NCBI RefSeq assembly: GCF_910592395.1
Contig: NC_088320.1
Coordinates: 4,838,001 to 4,898,000, forward strand
Direction: 5' to 3'
Length of the DNA stretch: 60,000 nt
Origin: Lineus longissimus
Taxonomy: Eukaryota > Nemertea > Pilidiophora > Heteronemertea > Lineidae
Shown here: in pieces, positions 23,522 to 30,487 of the stretch
Numbering within the stretch: position 1 is the first letter of the stretch
Layout of the letters: each line of letters starts with the position of its first letter
Made by a program: the position numbers and the translations under genes
The notes under the pieces: generated by a model
Seen by the model: the letters and a program-made list of their open reading frames with translations, nothing else
What the model was told of the DNA's origin: nothing
Database searches by the model: none

Positions 23522-26500
23522 CAACAGCGGCAATGATGTGACTTACATGTTTATCAATCAGAAGTTCTCTATTCTGCACGCAGCCCCATGTCGCTATTGC
23601 GATCGCCGTGACTTTCGCTTTTGACGTCTGCGAGAGTTCAAATTCCTTCACGGCCTGCCCGACATACTTCATGACGCCTGCATGCATCCCTCCCGTAATA
23701 ATCCACGCTCCTGAAATATCAATGAATTGATAGTTACAAATCTGTATTTTATTTCTTCCACAATGACAAAAAACCCTGTGTTGAAGTTTATATTACGTAA
23801 TTCGAAATTTTTAAATTCAATTACAAATTAAAAAATTTAGACAAACGGCAAAGGCCTTTAATAGAGAGTGTCGGTCAACTATTATGCCACATCATGTGAC
23901 CTACCTGTACTTTTCGCCGCCTTCATAAGACCCCGTTTGAATACCTCCTTCAACCGTGGCGTCATCTGAAACGCCTTAGCTCCGCCTGTGACTGATATGA
24001 CAAGATTTGGCTTCTCTAACCCCCATTTATCGATCAGCAATTTCAACATCGTGTCCGTACTTGTGTCCTGGGAAACTCGAACATACTGCAAGAAGAGATA
24101 TCATAAGAAGTCCACATAAAGACAGACGACAGTCTGCAAAAATAAAAACTGTCAAAAAAGGTTTTTGATTGGAAAACTGAAAATCAAACTTTCCACAGAC
24201 CTTTCCGATTTTCTGACCAAAACCCATAAACTCGATCTCTCCAAACGCATCTGTCAGGCTTGACTTGGCGTCGACCGCGGGCCGCCACGGAGGATTCCGG
24301 TCCGGGTCTGCCATTGCTTCCCGGATATGTTTTGATTTCTTGTAACCGCATCGACATGTTGGATCGCTGCAAATAGAAATGAACATAAATTTGAATATTT
24401 CGGATCAGGGATTTAATTTCCGGACGGCGAAGTTAATCTTTAGAGCAATATTTGCTGGTGAGTTCTTGCCCATTGTCATACAAGATAAAGAGCTTCGCAC
24501 AGGGGATATTTCTATCATTGCGGCCGGCAGCATAGCCACAAAAACATGGCGATTGTAATCTTATCATCGTCATAATCCAAGTTAAATAGACGATTATCAT
24601 TCAGTCTCAAAGACCAATTGGAGAATTGAGCTTCACCGCCAAGTTGAACTCGGAGTGGGAATCGTAATGATATGTGCATCCTCTGTACGGCTGGGTTGAG
24701 ATGCAGAAAAATGCATAATAACCACGCAGTAAACAGCAGTAAGGTTCGGTTAGAGTTAGTAGTGAATAGTCAACATTCTTTACCTGAAATCTGAAAAATG
24801 TGCTGTTAATGGGGAACGTCAAAGCATGAAAGGAGGTTTTTGCCAAATAAGCAACCAGAGAAAAAAAGACCTTCTTCCGAGTCAACATCTGAACCACTTG
24901 ATAATTTGTAACCAATTTGCTGTGCTAAATGTCGCATTCCTCGACAAACACGCCAATCTCATCGCACGAATGAGAAAATCAATATGATAATTGTTACAAC
25001 AAACATATCGAGTGTTTAACGTATTGACGCCATCACTACAGCAAATGTTTCCTTAGCGCGCTAATCTCGCTAACTCTTGTGTAACACAGTGCCCAATTAG
25101 CATTTGCAATTAGCATTAACAATGTTTTATGCAGTTGTGTTACGTTTTCTTGTCTTCTTCAGCGTTTGCTCTGCACTTGGAGGTGTTCTCCACGGAGTAT
25201 TTTGCCTCCAAGGTGGGATGAGCATTTTTTATCTGCAACTATGGTTAGGCGCCAATTGGGTTTTCTGGCCTTAAAATGCCGAGGATGCATGCGGCATAAT
25301 ACTAGTAAAGAAAGTCTGGTGCAAAGGAGTTGAATTTTAAACACAATGGGGAAAAAAACAGTGCAAAATAAAAAGCAACATGAGAAACTGAAAAGTTTTG
25401 CAAAAATTTAACACTAACGTTTACTTCCATTCACCCCATGCAGATAAAAACCACTGAGAAATTTACCTGACTTCTACATACTGATGTTTTAGACCTTGCC
25501 AAAAATGTAGTTTTGATGACCGTCTGGGTTCACTTCTTTTGGGAAAAGAAGACATGAGGTTTAGGGGCAAAACGAACCATTCAAGCACAAATAGAATGTT
25601 AACTTTGTCAAAAATATGAAAATATGGTGCAGTAAAACACAAGACACATGAATTATGAAATGTGTGCAGTTACGCAATGAACTCTTGAGTTGAACTTTTT
25701 TTCTGTTTCAGAACAGTTTGTTTGCAGAGTCTATTTTTTATCTTTTTACTGTGAAATTAATGTACCATTTGAACTTTAATTCTATCTGATCCAAAGAAGA
25801 CCAATGCAATTATGTTAAAGGGACTTGTGCATTTCTTTAACAATTTCTGTGCCCAAATTTGACCCCCAAACACCCCTTTCCAGACCGCTAGGAAAAAACC
25901 TTTGCTACATTTCTGCCATAGATTTTTCCATCCCGTATCGTTTTAGCACGCCAATTCTTAAATTTGGAATCTGCAAACAAACTTTCTACAAGAGAGAATC
26001 CCAATTAGTAAAACGTGGTATCAACAACATGCCATGGCAGTTTCTTCAGTTTAAATTGCCCACGTGTAAAATTGAATTCTTCGGATGAAAAATCTGAAAA
26101 GTCCACTTCGGTCACACCACAACAATCTCTCATATGCACCCCCTATAAATTCTTTTTCAGAAATGAAACCCTGAAGGTTTTCGTGCTTTCGAAAGACCTC
26201 AAATGGGTTTTAATTTTCTTGGCAAAAAAAACCTTTATTTTTTAGAGAGTGCATGGCACACTTACACTTGACCCCAGGTGAAACACCACAGATTTAATTT
26301 TCAGTAATATACTTTTCGGCGGAAAAAAATATCAAATTGACCAAAAATGGACTTTGAACGGACTCAGCATACGAATTCTTCAATCAAACTCACATCTTGT
26401 TCATAACAAGAGCCAAACTCTGTTTACGCCTTTCTTTGACATCGAGAGTATTTACAGAACCGGGCAAATTCAATCTGAAATCATAAGGTGTGGAGCGGAT

Positions 26501-29500
26501 ATTGATTTGGGATGTTTTTCTGAAGGAATTATTAAGCCTAGTTGGCCTCATTAGTCCTGTTTCAAGGCACTTAGACATTTTCTTTAACTAAAAAAGGAAA
26601 GAAAGTATGACTTAAAACTGAAAACAAAATATACCCAGACCTTATGTTGACTCTGTAATACACTCAATACATAATGAAACTACTAGGTCACACAAAAAAG
26701 ACTATACACTTTTGATTTTGAATAACTCTCAATTTATCAAATTGCAACCATCAATACTTTTCCGCCCCAATTTGTCCGATCTCATAACCTCGGTTAGTTT
26801 TTGTGCAATACAAATTTATATTTCTCGACACTTTAGCAGCAAGCTGGATTGGCCATAACTGCAATCAGAGTTAGTCAAACTCAAAAATCTATAATTTTTT
26901 TCCTTCACCTAGTACATGTACATGGAAAACCAGCAAACATTGCTTTATTCTTCAGGGTTAATCGTGTATGAATATTTCAGATAATCCGGTAATAAATATT
27001 CTGGACTTGAACAACAAGTAAATCAATTATGGCTCATATCGCGACTAACCCTGGCATAGACATTCTACATGCTGTACGAGACTTGTAGGAAGAGCCGATT
27101 GGCTTAACATTCTGCTTGCATAATGTAAGGTTGCGTGAGTTTGACCTAAAATCAGACGAAATTGTCCCATATATTTGCCACCCACCAGACACAATAAATC
27201 ATCCATTTCAACTGGATCACTGTACAAAAAGATATTAAAAGATTACAATGGGGTAAACTGGTTAAATTGATTTTAGAGAGTTATACCATTCCCTATCTAG
27301 ACTACAGTAGCGCGATTTAAGGGGTGTCAATTGTGATTTGGACTGTACACCCTTCGGCCAAGTTCTGAATTTTTAAAAGATAAGACTGCAAGGCCAGGTA
27401 CCAGTAACTACAAGGGAGTGTTAGCATTGGATAGAGCCAGGGCTTACCCATAAATTTGCGTTGCCACAGGTTTTTGATTTGGCACCTTTAATGGGGCCAA
27501 GACGTCATCACATGCGCTGCAGAAAAATGAACTCGGTAAAAGTTTGGCTCACATAAGAGCACAATCAGCACAATCTACCCAGGCCAACCTCTTGACCCTC
27601 AAGCCTTGGATCCACTCCGCCGACCCAGACTCCATTAGCTTACGGACGATTAACTCTGATGGTTCAGAAGGCCAGGCCAATAGCTCAATTGACTTTGGCC
27701 GCAAGCACATACTTTGAATATCTGACTTTATCTCCAAGCACATACTTTGAATATCTGACTTTATCTCCAAGCATATACTTTAAATATCTGACTTTGTCTC
27801 CAAGCACATATTTTAAAATATATGACTTTGTTGAGAGGTGTCCTAATTACCGAGGTTGAATTAAATGGAAATGACCAATTTGGGAAATGCAGTGTCTTTT
27901 TAAATAGAGAGTTGTCTGCTTAGGGAGGTTAACGTAATCAAAATGACACTTTTTGACCGATATTGGTGTCTGTAAAGACAATGGAGAGTATCCGCTCGTC
28001 AGAGGTGACCATTCAGAGAGGTTCCACTGCATAAGGAAAGAACAAACATAAAAAGAATAGAGGAAAATAAAAATGAAATATAGAAGATAAACTGACATTT
28101 TCATTGCTTTCTAGGCCTAATTTGATATCACACTTCAAAAAAAAGGTGACAGCAAGCATAAAATATGAATTCCGCAATTTTCACAGAGACACTTTTTAGT
28201 TGTCTTGTTTATCATTATTATCATATCAAGTAACGAAGCATTGAAAATGTCAGTTCATCTTTAAGATGATATTTAAGAAAGATAGTTTTCTACCAAGCAC
28301 CTCTTACCCGTTCGCTTCCTTGACCTCAATTTTAACCGGATTACCGTTGGGAATCCTCACCGGAGGCAACGGTTTTAATTTGCTGAAGAACAATGGACTC
28401 GTCACGATAACAGAATTTTAATGGGAAAGGATTGAATGTTTACTTGAACACAAATTTTTTAAAAGAACTGAAGAAAATTCTGGCTCTTAATGGATTTCTA
28501 AATACTGTTCTATATGTGTCTTACAACTTCAATTCCACTGATGTTCTGTGACATACATCAGGAAATTTTTTTAAAAATGGAACTTACTCTTTAGCACTTT
28601 CCGTCGGCACAAATCTTCGGCACACTTTTTTCCTGATATGTTTTCGAATCCATTCTCCCTCTTGTGTCTGCGAGAAGAAAGAGGAGAATGTTCCAATTGG
28701 ACAAAGAGGATTATAAAGATAATATTCGATATTTATAATCGTGTAGTGCACCTTTTAACAGTTACTCATATATGCATTGACATATAATTACCCTAGCAGG
28801 TGGCCTGTATACATTCCGGTTCTGAGCTGTGTGTAACCAGCTCTCAGTACAGGCACCCATATTTTTTTCAAAATTAAGAAAGTACATTTTTGGCTAATTT
28901 GGGGACATGTGACACCTGCTTACAACTGTAAGTGGTGTAAGAACCATGCAACATTAGGACCTCGGGAAAAATTAAACTCTACCTTGATATCATTTTCACC
29001 AGGAGTTGTCATCGAACCAACTCGTGCAACACTCCTAAACCTTAAAATGCCAGACATGCTACAACTTAATTCCACTCAAAACATTTATAAATTTATCTGT
29101 CTATTTCCATATTTGAAGAATTCATTTCCATATTTGACAGAACCAATATCTAATTCAGTCTCGATTTCCTCCTGTTTTGGAGTGCACTTCTTCATTAAAA
29201 AATGTTATCAAACTTTTTTGCATGATTATTTTCAGATTTTATCCAGGTTTTATAAAGTCCACTAGCAGAAGTTCCTGGGGGAAAAATGTAGATCATAGGC
29301 CAACCCGAAAGCTCCCACAAAATATATGCAGCACACAAGAACTGCTGATATGTCAGACATAATCCAAAAGTCAACATATCCATGGACTAATCAACACATC
29401 TCATCCCATAAAATCGGTCACAGATGAAGAACAACGATGAATTAATTACGAAGTTCAACGGATGTATATCCGATATTTTATTCCCTCCGTGTTGATCGAG

Positions 29501-30231
29501 ACTAGAATTGGATGTATCTAATTCATCACCAGGACGACGAATGCCACACATGGCTTATAACAATGAATGAATGATAATACTAAATGGACAGTAATTTGCT
29601 CTGTCCGACACATTAGATAATATTGACTCTGATAGCGTCATACAAGGTTTGGATATTACTCAAACACGTCAAAGTCAAACAGGAAGTTTTTAAAAAATGC
29701 AAAAATCTGTCCAGAACATTTAAGTTTAAATTGCCTATTATGCATAATACCAGGATAATAATATCAAGCATGGCATTTGGTCATCAAAATATTTGGGTTA
29801 CTGTATAGACACACCACTAACGTTAGGTATTTCATTTCTAATGTAGACAAAAAAATATCCTGGAGTGATGCATGTGTGATCTATGTGAACCCACGGGTCA
29901 ACGCCTGGAGGAGAAGTCAAACAGAGACAGTTGTCAAAAAATACTCAGTGACTCTTGGAGACAAACCATGTCGGCACCACTTGAGATAGATAAGAGTCCC
30001 ATTCACCAACCGTTCACCAAGTGGCATGATTTAGAATCACTTCTGAAATACAAATTTCTTTCACTTTTTAACGCTCACCATCTGATCCTTAGGGAACGGC
30101 ACAGCACCAACATTATCCACTCTCTGTGACTCCATTACTGCATTCACCGATGTTTGTGAAGGGATCCTGGGCGTCCGCACCTTCAGGGCGCTCTTTATGC
30201 TTTGGCGCGTTGTTGGCGTAACTTTCGCCAT
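2284..30231 (-). CDS. TRPM2-like cation channel with C-terminal NUDT9-H domain (whole gene, 31 exons plus alternatives)
   Basis: Predicted plasma-membrane, Ca2+-permeable non-selective cation channel gated by ADP-ribose and Ca2+, by analogy with the TRPM2 family. I joined 31 exons by splice sites and phase. With exon 22A they total 4,926 nt (1,641 residues plus stop). Order: TRPM homology region (about 52-780), hydrophobic pre-S1 (784-800), a long linker, S1 (about 886-911), S2 (919-938), S3 (958-980), S4, S5 (1027-1050), pore, S6 (about 1107-1127), TRP helix (from 1128), coiled coil (about 1193-1289), NUDT9-H (about 1355-1641). The Ca2+-site residues of TRPM2/4/5/8 are present (E935 and Q938 in S2, N960 and D963 in S3), as is the pore-loop cysteine pair C1087/C1097. 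An in-frame TAA lies 19 codons before the ATG. Introns total most of the span; intron 23 carries a LINE. Exon-level entries follow. The family call is secure; alternative exon use is inferred. Confidence 0.95.
2690..2803 (-). CDS. TRPM2-like exon 30, NUDT9-H
   Basis: Residues 1566-1603: [19 protein letters not shown], almost identical to the NUDT9/TRPM2 block, then [10 protein letters not shown]. Phase 0 on both sides, donor gtaagt. Confidence 0.95.
2891..3043 (-). CDS. TRPM2-like exon 29, degenerate Nudix box
   Basis: Residues 1515-1565. Where NUDT9 has the Nudix helix (...REFGEEA), this reads AEFTQEA: the catalytic Arg and one Glu of the REXXEE core are replaced, and the preceding Gly-rich loop is lost. 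Phase 0 on both sides, donor gtaagt. Confidence 0.9.
3229..3532 (-). CDS. TRPM2-like exon 28, NUDT9-H core
   Basis: Residues 1413-1514: [20 protein letters not shown], then [12 protein letters not shown], then WALPG. These are signature NUDT9 stretches just before the Nudix box. Phase 2 in, 0 out, donor gtatgt. Confidence 0.95.
3570..3665. mobile_element. TA-type MITE, partial copy
   Basis: Starts acagtggaacctctat and contains 'cttaatagagaggtgtcct' and 'gattagagaggtcaaattga', reverse-oriented relative to the full copy at 30324. The far end is lost. Confidence 0.65.
3845..3936 (-). CDS. TRPM2-like exon 27, NUDT9-H
   Basis: Residues 1383-1413: [16 protein letters not shown] and KPHWADVD, as in the 'YxPxxYT...WAD' stretch of NUDT9. 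Acceptor cctcag, phase 0 in, 2 out, donor gtaagt. Confidence 0.88.
4436..4599 (-). CDS. TRPM2-like exon 26, start of NUDT9-H
   Basis: Residues 1328-1382: a Lys/Glu-rich helix, then [20 protein letters not shown] and DSKVSWK, the conserved beginning of NUDT9 and NUDT9-H domains. Phase 1 in, 0 out. The donor reads gcaagt, a GC-AG intron. Confidence 0.9.
4600..6953 (-). other. Intron 25 of the TRPM2-like gene
   Basis: 2.35 kb between exons 25 and 26. Open stretches inside it (for example 6471-6758) do not fit the flanking phase-1 sites and show no TRPM similarity. I see no other gene or clear repeat. Confidence 0.6.
6954..7068 (-). CDS. TRPM2-like exon 25
   Basis: Residues 1290-1328: [17 protein letters not shown], matching the 'ALxWIV' end of the TRPM2 coiled coil, then a Pro-rich linker. 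Acceptor cttcag, phase 0 in, 1 out, donor gtaagc. Confidence 0.88.
7383..7539 (-). CDS. TRPM2-like exon 24, coiled coil
   Basis: Residues 1237-1289: [17 protein letters not shown] and [13 protein letters not shown], heptad-like, as in the C-terminal tetramerising helix of TRPM channels. Acceptor ccaacag, 46 nt from the edge of the LINE. Phase 2 in, 0 out, donor gtaagt. Confidence 0.9.
7570..7585. repeat. Target-site duplication, left copy
   Basis: The 16-bp word CAATACTCTCTGATTT abuts the LINE 5' end. The identical word is at 13142-13157. Confidence 0.92.
7701..8507 (+). CDS. LINE ORF1 protein (L1 ORF1p-like)
   Basis: 268 residues. L1-type ORF1 proteins are RNA-binding trimer-forming chaperones that coat the element's RNA. 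Here a basic, Pro/Ser-rich N-terminus (1-30) is followed by a predicted coiled coil (about 75-125), an RRM-like segment starting near [10 protein letters not shown], and a C-terminal part with [19 protein letters not shown] and the IVQDLPRQL-type end. No zinc knuckle is visible. The frame is intact. The start is the first ATG after the 115-nt leader. The assignment rests on layout and motifs; the sequence is diverged from vertebrate L1. Confidence 0.82.
   Translation: MTHSGRNRNRNTSNNTPPPTPNKKSRMDEDSETMEATRGADRPPSSKDGQADIRDHMFVNDSSGTDFVVKDFGDIGRCFKKLDLSFKCVKSDIAALAKRVGSVEHEQRIMKETYSKLEAELIAQDLWARKWNIRILGIVGTLNESAIETEKFVRQFFIDILQIDKSVVGMMGFQAAHRLPSGDENRRAIIIRLVNLAHKDMIFNAAKRLKKHQGYSIVQDLPRQLVGEKKRLLGIKKDLPAHERANAKLRYSRKSPFLELYVGWRKIA
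8508..9121 (+). other. LINE inter-ORF spacer
   Basis: 614 bp between ORF1 and ORF2 without a convincing coding frame. This is long for an L1-like spacer and may hold the signal for ORF2 translation or degraded ORF1 sequence. Confidence 0.6.
9122..12919 (+). pseudogene. LINE ORF2: endonuclease-reverse transcriptase, broken by two in-frame stops
   Basis: One continuous frame of 1,266 codons (including the terminal stop) interrupted by TAA at 12017 and TAG at 12428. The endonuclease domain shows N14 (SLNTNGLG), E43 (LQETHF), Y115 (VYGPN), D145 and N147 (GGDFNVV), and S229-D230-H231 (RSDHS). Residue 206, in the RIDY-type motif, is Asn instead of the usual Asp (AAT at 9737). Reverse transcriptase blocks follow: [36 protein letters not shown] at 716-719 and FRSLGIKF. 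After the second stop comes a zf-RVT-like CX2CX8HX4C finger (CSFCG...EHVFFEC). The first 965 residues remain open. Both stops and D206N indicate a dead copy, though it could still be mobilised in trans. Confidence 0.92.
13119..13124 (+). promoter_or_regulatory. LINE polyadenylation signal
   Basis: AATAAA 17 bp before the 3' end of the element, just upstream of the A-rich end and target-site duplication. Confidence 0.75.
13142..13157. repeat. Target-site duplication, right copy
   Basis: Perfect match to 7570-7585, directly after the LINE 3' end. Confidence 0.92.
13387..13519 (-). CDS. TRPM2-like exon 23, coiled coil
   Basis: Residues 1193-1237, charged helix: [20 protein letters not shown], then [15 protein letters not shown]. 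Acceptor tttctag, phase 1 in, 2 out, donor gtgagt. The LINE-bearing intron follows. Confidence 0.9.
13691..13881 (-). CDS. TRPM2-like exon 22C, TRP helix (alternative 3)
   Basis: 191 nt, same phases: [20 protein letters not shown], then [14 protein letters not shown], ending [12 protein letters not shown]. More diverged (H to V, E to Y, D to S) but open, with acceptor ttcatag after a long pyrimidine tract and donor gtaagt. Confidence 0.88.
14728..14838. mobile_element. TA-type MITE, partial copy
   Basis: Internal segment of the family (ggtcccaaattggttgtttc, ctctattaaggacagcattt, cagtcccgaggatgtcctt) without recognisable terminal repeats. It lies between exons 22B and 22C. Confidence 0.65.
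14913..15112 (-). CDS. TRPM2-like exon 22B, TRP helix (alternative 2)
   Basis: 200 nt, same phases as 22[21 protein letters not shown], then [14 protein letters not shown], ending [13 protein letters not shown]. About 36 of the first 49 residues match 22A. Acceptor cttcag, donor gtgagt. No stop or frameshift, so it looks functional. Confidence 0.88.
15358..15551 (-). CDS. TRPM2-like exon 22A, TRP helix (alternative 1)
   Basis: 194 nt, phase 2 in, 1 out: [20 protein letters not shown], then [14 protein letters not shown] and a Cys-rich tail (ACCCRSC). This is the TRP box and its downstream segment. Acceptor tttcag, donor gtaagt. One of three homologous exons; used for the 1,641-residue count. 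Confidence 0.92.
15896..16025 (-). CDS. TRPM2-like exon 21, pore loop and S6
   Basis: Residues 1085-1128: pore-loop cysteines C1087 and C1097, which pair in the family, then S6 with [18 protein letters not shown]. Phase 1 in, 2 out, donor gtacgt. It feeds the three alternative TRP-helix exons. Confidence 0.95.
16047..16100. mobile_element. TA-type MITE, 5' fragment
   Basis: Begins tactgttgaacctcccttag, then cggacaccc, then diverges. Only one end is present. Confidence 0.5.
16415..16595 (-). CDS. TRPM2-like exon 20, S5 and pore helix
   Basis: Residues 1025-1085: S5 ([20 protein letters not shown]), then the pore helix/filter [11 protein letters not shown] with G1074-E1075. Human TRPM2 has Gly-Gln at this place; Gly-Glu recalls TRPM1/3/6/7. 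Phase 0 in, 1 out. Confidence 0.95.
16627..16885. mobile_element. Fragment of second MITE-like family
   Basis: Shares gactataggcaggaactt at one side and gagagacccctattg toward the other with the copy at 32288-32509. The middle differs, so this is a tentative match. It lies in intron 19. Confidence 0.35.
16894..17151 (-). CDS. TRPM2-like exon 19, S3-S4
   Basis: Residues 939-1024: S3 with IWNILDV (N960 and D963, the other two Ca2+-site residues), S4 ending [10 protein letters not shown], and the S4-S5 linker [14 protein letters not shown]. Phase 0 on both sides, donor gtaagt. Confidence 0.96.
17317..17445 (-). CDS. TRPM2-like exon 18, S1-S2
   Basis: Residues 896-938: the rest of S1 ([16 protein letters not shown]), then S2 ending FAEEVRQ. 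E935 and Q938 occupy the Ca2+-coordinating positions known in TRPM2/4/5/8. Phase 0 on both sides, donor gtaaat. Confidence 0.95.
17696..17834 (-). CDS. TRPM2-like exon 17, start of S1
   Basis: Residues 849-895: an acidic linker, then [19 protein letters not shown], the family's 'F-x-APxxxF' lead into S1. Phase 2 in, 0 out, donor gtaagt. Confidence 0.92.
18061..18128 (-). CDS. TRPM2-like exon 16
   Basis: Residues 827-849, the hydrophilic linker [20 protein letters not shown]. Acceptor tttcag, donor gtaagt, phase 0 in, 2 out. The phase fit to exon 17 supports it; the sequence itself is poorly conserved. Confidence 0.75.
18719..18748 (-). CDS. Candidate microexon m3 (30 nt)
   Basis: Acceptor cttaattttag, 30 nt encoding [10 protein letters not shown], donor gtaaga. 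Phase 0 on both sides and open, so it could be a cassette in the pre-S1/S1 linker. Confidence 0.45.
18967..18975 (-). CDS. Possible 9-nt microexon
   Basis: Acceptor agtcttag, 9 nt (SEV), donor gtaagt, phase 0. So short a match can arise by chance; listed because it lies in the same intron as three better candidates. Confidence 0.2.
19321..19347 (-). CDS. Candidate microexon m2 (27 nt)
   Basis: Strong pyrimidine tract and acceptor (ttttcttttttag-like), 27 nt encoding LTKTNTTGL, donor gtaagatat, identical over 9 nt to the donor of m1. Phase 0 on both sides. It would add an NTT sequon and threonines to the pre-S1/S1 linker. Confidence 0.55.
19363..19410. repeat. Short tandem duplication in intron 15
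   Basis: The 20-bp word gcaattaggttggaattgca occurs twice with a 28-bp period, immediately upstream (in gene sense) of candidate microexon m2. Confidence 0.7.
19585..19602 (-). CDS. Candidate microexon m1 (18 nt)
   Basis: Acceptor tatttctag, 18 nt encoding ALFPGM, donor gtaagatat. Phase 0 on both sides, so inclusion keeps the frame between exons 15 and 16. No transcript evidence is available here. Confidence 0.45.
19636..19651. repeat. Perfect 16-bp palindrome
   Basis: GACGTAAATTTACGTC, with a further tctgacgttaatctacgtca nearby (about 19675-19696). ACGT cores recur within 60 bp near microexon m1. Function unknown. Confidence 0.6.
20041..20169 (-). CDS. TRPM2-like exon 15, pre-S1 segment
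   Basis: Residues 784-826: hydrophobic [17 protein letters not shown], then an acidic/basic linker that ends [11 protein letters not shown]. Acceptor ctttag, donor gtatga, phase 0 on both sides. It precedes the candidate microexons. Confidence 0.88.
20358..20583 (-). CDS. TRPM2-like exon 14
   Basis: Residues 708-783: [13 protein letters not shown], then [19 protein letters not shown] and SIWRGKM, the last cytosolic helices before the membrane. Phase 2 in, 0 out, donor gtgagt. Confidence 0.93.
20699..20921 (-). CDS. TRPM2-like exon 13
   Basis: Residues 634-708: [20 protein letters not shown] and [20 protein letters not shown], a TRPM helical segment. Phase 1 in, 2 out, donor gtgagt. Confidence 0.93.
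21253..21271. repeat. GAA/AGA microsatellite
   Basis: gaagaagaagaagaag-type tract directly beside the donor of exon 12. Confidence 0.8.
21275..21467 (-). CDS. TRPM2-like exon 12
   Basis: Residues 570-634, with [18 protein letters not shown], conserved in TRPM homology region 4. Phase 0 in, 1 out, donor gtgagt. An AGA-repeat tract lies at the donor side of the intron. Confidence 0.9.
21654..21707 (-). CDS. TRPM2-like exon 11
   Basis: Residues 552-569, [18 protein letters not shown]. Only 54 nt, phase 0 on both sides, donor gtaata. The following 186-bp intron has no in-frame stop (see findings). Confidence 0.85.
21801..21981. mobile_element. TA-type MITE, nearly complete
   Basis: Left end ggtggaacctctcttagcgg, right end tagagaggttctactactgt, with the shared internal 'ggtcccaaattgg' and 'aatcaggacacctctctat'. 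Located in intron 10. Confidence 0.75.
22009..22244 (-). CDS. TRPM2-like exon 10
   Basis: Residues 473-551: [18 protein letters not shown] and [17 protein letters not shown], the ankyrin-like helical repeats of homology region 3. Phase 1 in, 0 out, donor gtttgc. Confidence 0.93.
22422..22624 (-). CDS. TRPM2-like exon 9
   Basis: Residues 405-473, helical: a [16 protein letters not shown] stretch, then [13 protein letters not shown], matching the start of TRPM homology region 3. Phase 2 in, 1 out, donor gtacgt. Confidence 0.93.
22772..22976 (-). CDS. TRPM2-like exon 8
   Basis: Residues 337-405: [18 protein letters not shown], then [15 protein letters not shown], the second conserved block of the N-terminal SLOG-like domain. 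Phase 1 in, phase 2 out, donor gtaaga. Confidence 0.95.
23192..23381 (-). CDS. TRPM2-like exon 7
   Basis: Residues 274-337, including [15 protein letters not shown] and QFGVEINFR, diagnostic TRPM motifs. Acceptor cttcag, donor gtgagt, phase 0 in and 1 out. Confidence 0.95.
23487..23521. repeat. (ATG)n microsatellite
   Basis: About 11 uninterrupted ATG units in intron 6, 26 bp from the exon 6 donor. Confidence 0.9.
23547..23710 (-). CDS. TRPM2-like exon 6
   Basis: Residues 219-273, with [17 protein letters not shown] and IAIATWGCV, both strongly conserved in TRPM N-termini. Acceptor tttcag, donor gtaagt, phase 1 in and 0 out. A (ATG)n tract lies about 26 bp into the next intron. Confidence 0.95.
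23905..24085 (-). CDS. TRPM2-like exon 5
   Basis: Residues 159-219: YVRVSQDT, then [14 protein letters not shown], the hallmark of the SLOG-like nucleotide-binding fold in TRPM homology region 1/2. Acceptor cttgcag, donor gtaggt, phase 0 in and 1 out. Confidence 0.95.
24201..24366 (-). CDS. TRPM2-like exon 4
   Basis: Residues 103-158, with the TRPM motif [10 protein letters not shown] followed by the acidic [15 protein letters not shown] segment of homology region 1. Acceptor ttgcag, donor gtctgt, phase 2 in and 0 out. Confidence 0.93.
27702..27832. repeat. 33-bp minisatellite, about 4 copies
   Basis: Unit aagcacatactttgaatatc plus tgactttatctcc, two near-exact copies then two decaying ones. 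Confidence 0.85.
27828..28032. mobile_element. TA-type MITE, decayed copy
   Basis: Begins gagaggtgtcctaatta and ends gagaggttccactgca, with 'aattgggaaa' internals; reverse orientation relative to 30324-30487. Confidence 0.55.
28308..28382 (-). CDS. TRPM2-like exon 3
   Basis: Residues 78-103, a Pro/Lys-rich connector ([17 protein letters not shown]). Acceptor ttcttcag, donor gtaaga, phase 2 on both sides. It joins in frame to the CRCGY motif of exon 4. Confidence 0.88.
28588..28667 (-). CDS. TRPM2-like exon 2
   Basis: Residues 52-78. It encodes the classic TRPM entry motif: [18 protein letters not shown]. Acceptor ctcgcag, donor gtaagt, phase 0 in and phase 2 out. Confidence 0.92.
28668..30078 (-). 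other. Intron 1 of the TRPM2-like gene
   Basis: 1.4 kb between exons 1 and 2. Nothing recognisable; no alternative exon could be supported. Confidence 0.6.
30079..30231 (-). CDS. TRPM2-like exon 1, start codon
   Basis: Residues 1-51, beginning [10 protein letters not shown], a basic, Ser/Thr-rich low-conservation N-terminus. The donor is gtgagc, phase 0. An in-frame TAA at 30286-30288 lies upstream with no ATG between, which supports this start. A further upstream non-coding exon cannot be excluded. Confidence 0.75.
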
Positions 30232-30323
30232 CTCGTCTTTTTCAAGAATCCTGTCAGATTCACGATGATGAAAAATCGTAATCCGTTATCTTAGGCATTT
30301 TCTGAAAATTTCAATGTTACAAG

Positions 30324-30487
30324 TACAGTGGAACCTCCCTTAGCGGACACCTCTCTATTAAGGACACTAGGTTCGGTCCCAAATTGGTTGTTTTCATTCG
30401 ATTTGACCTCTCTAATCAGGACACCTCTCTATTAAGGACAGCATTTTTCAGTCCCGAGGGTGTCCTTAATAGAGAGGTTCTACTGTA
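30324..30487. mobile_element. TA-type MITE, complete copy (164 bp)
   Basis: Terminal inverted repeats tacagtggaacctc and gaggttctactgta (13 of 14 matching), bounded by TA, as expected for Tc1/mariner-type targets. Inside are paired 'cctctctattaaggaca' segments, so longer stems are possible. It sits about 90 bp upstream of the channel start codon and so may lie in the promoter or 5' UTR. Confidence 0.8.

Larger units (their letters stand above)
24367..28307 (-). other. Intron 3 of the TRPM2-like gene
   Basis: 3.9 kb, AT-rich. It contains a 33-bp minisatellite (27702-27832) and a decayed MITE (27828-28032). Open stretches such as 27045-27227 show no family resemblance and lack fitting splice sites. 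No other gene seen. Confidence 0.6.

Noticed and set aside
27045-27227. 60-codon minus frame in intron 3
   Set aside because: No matching splice sites or family similarity; exon 3 joins directly to exon 4 in phase.
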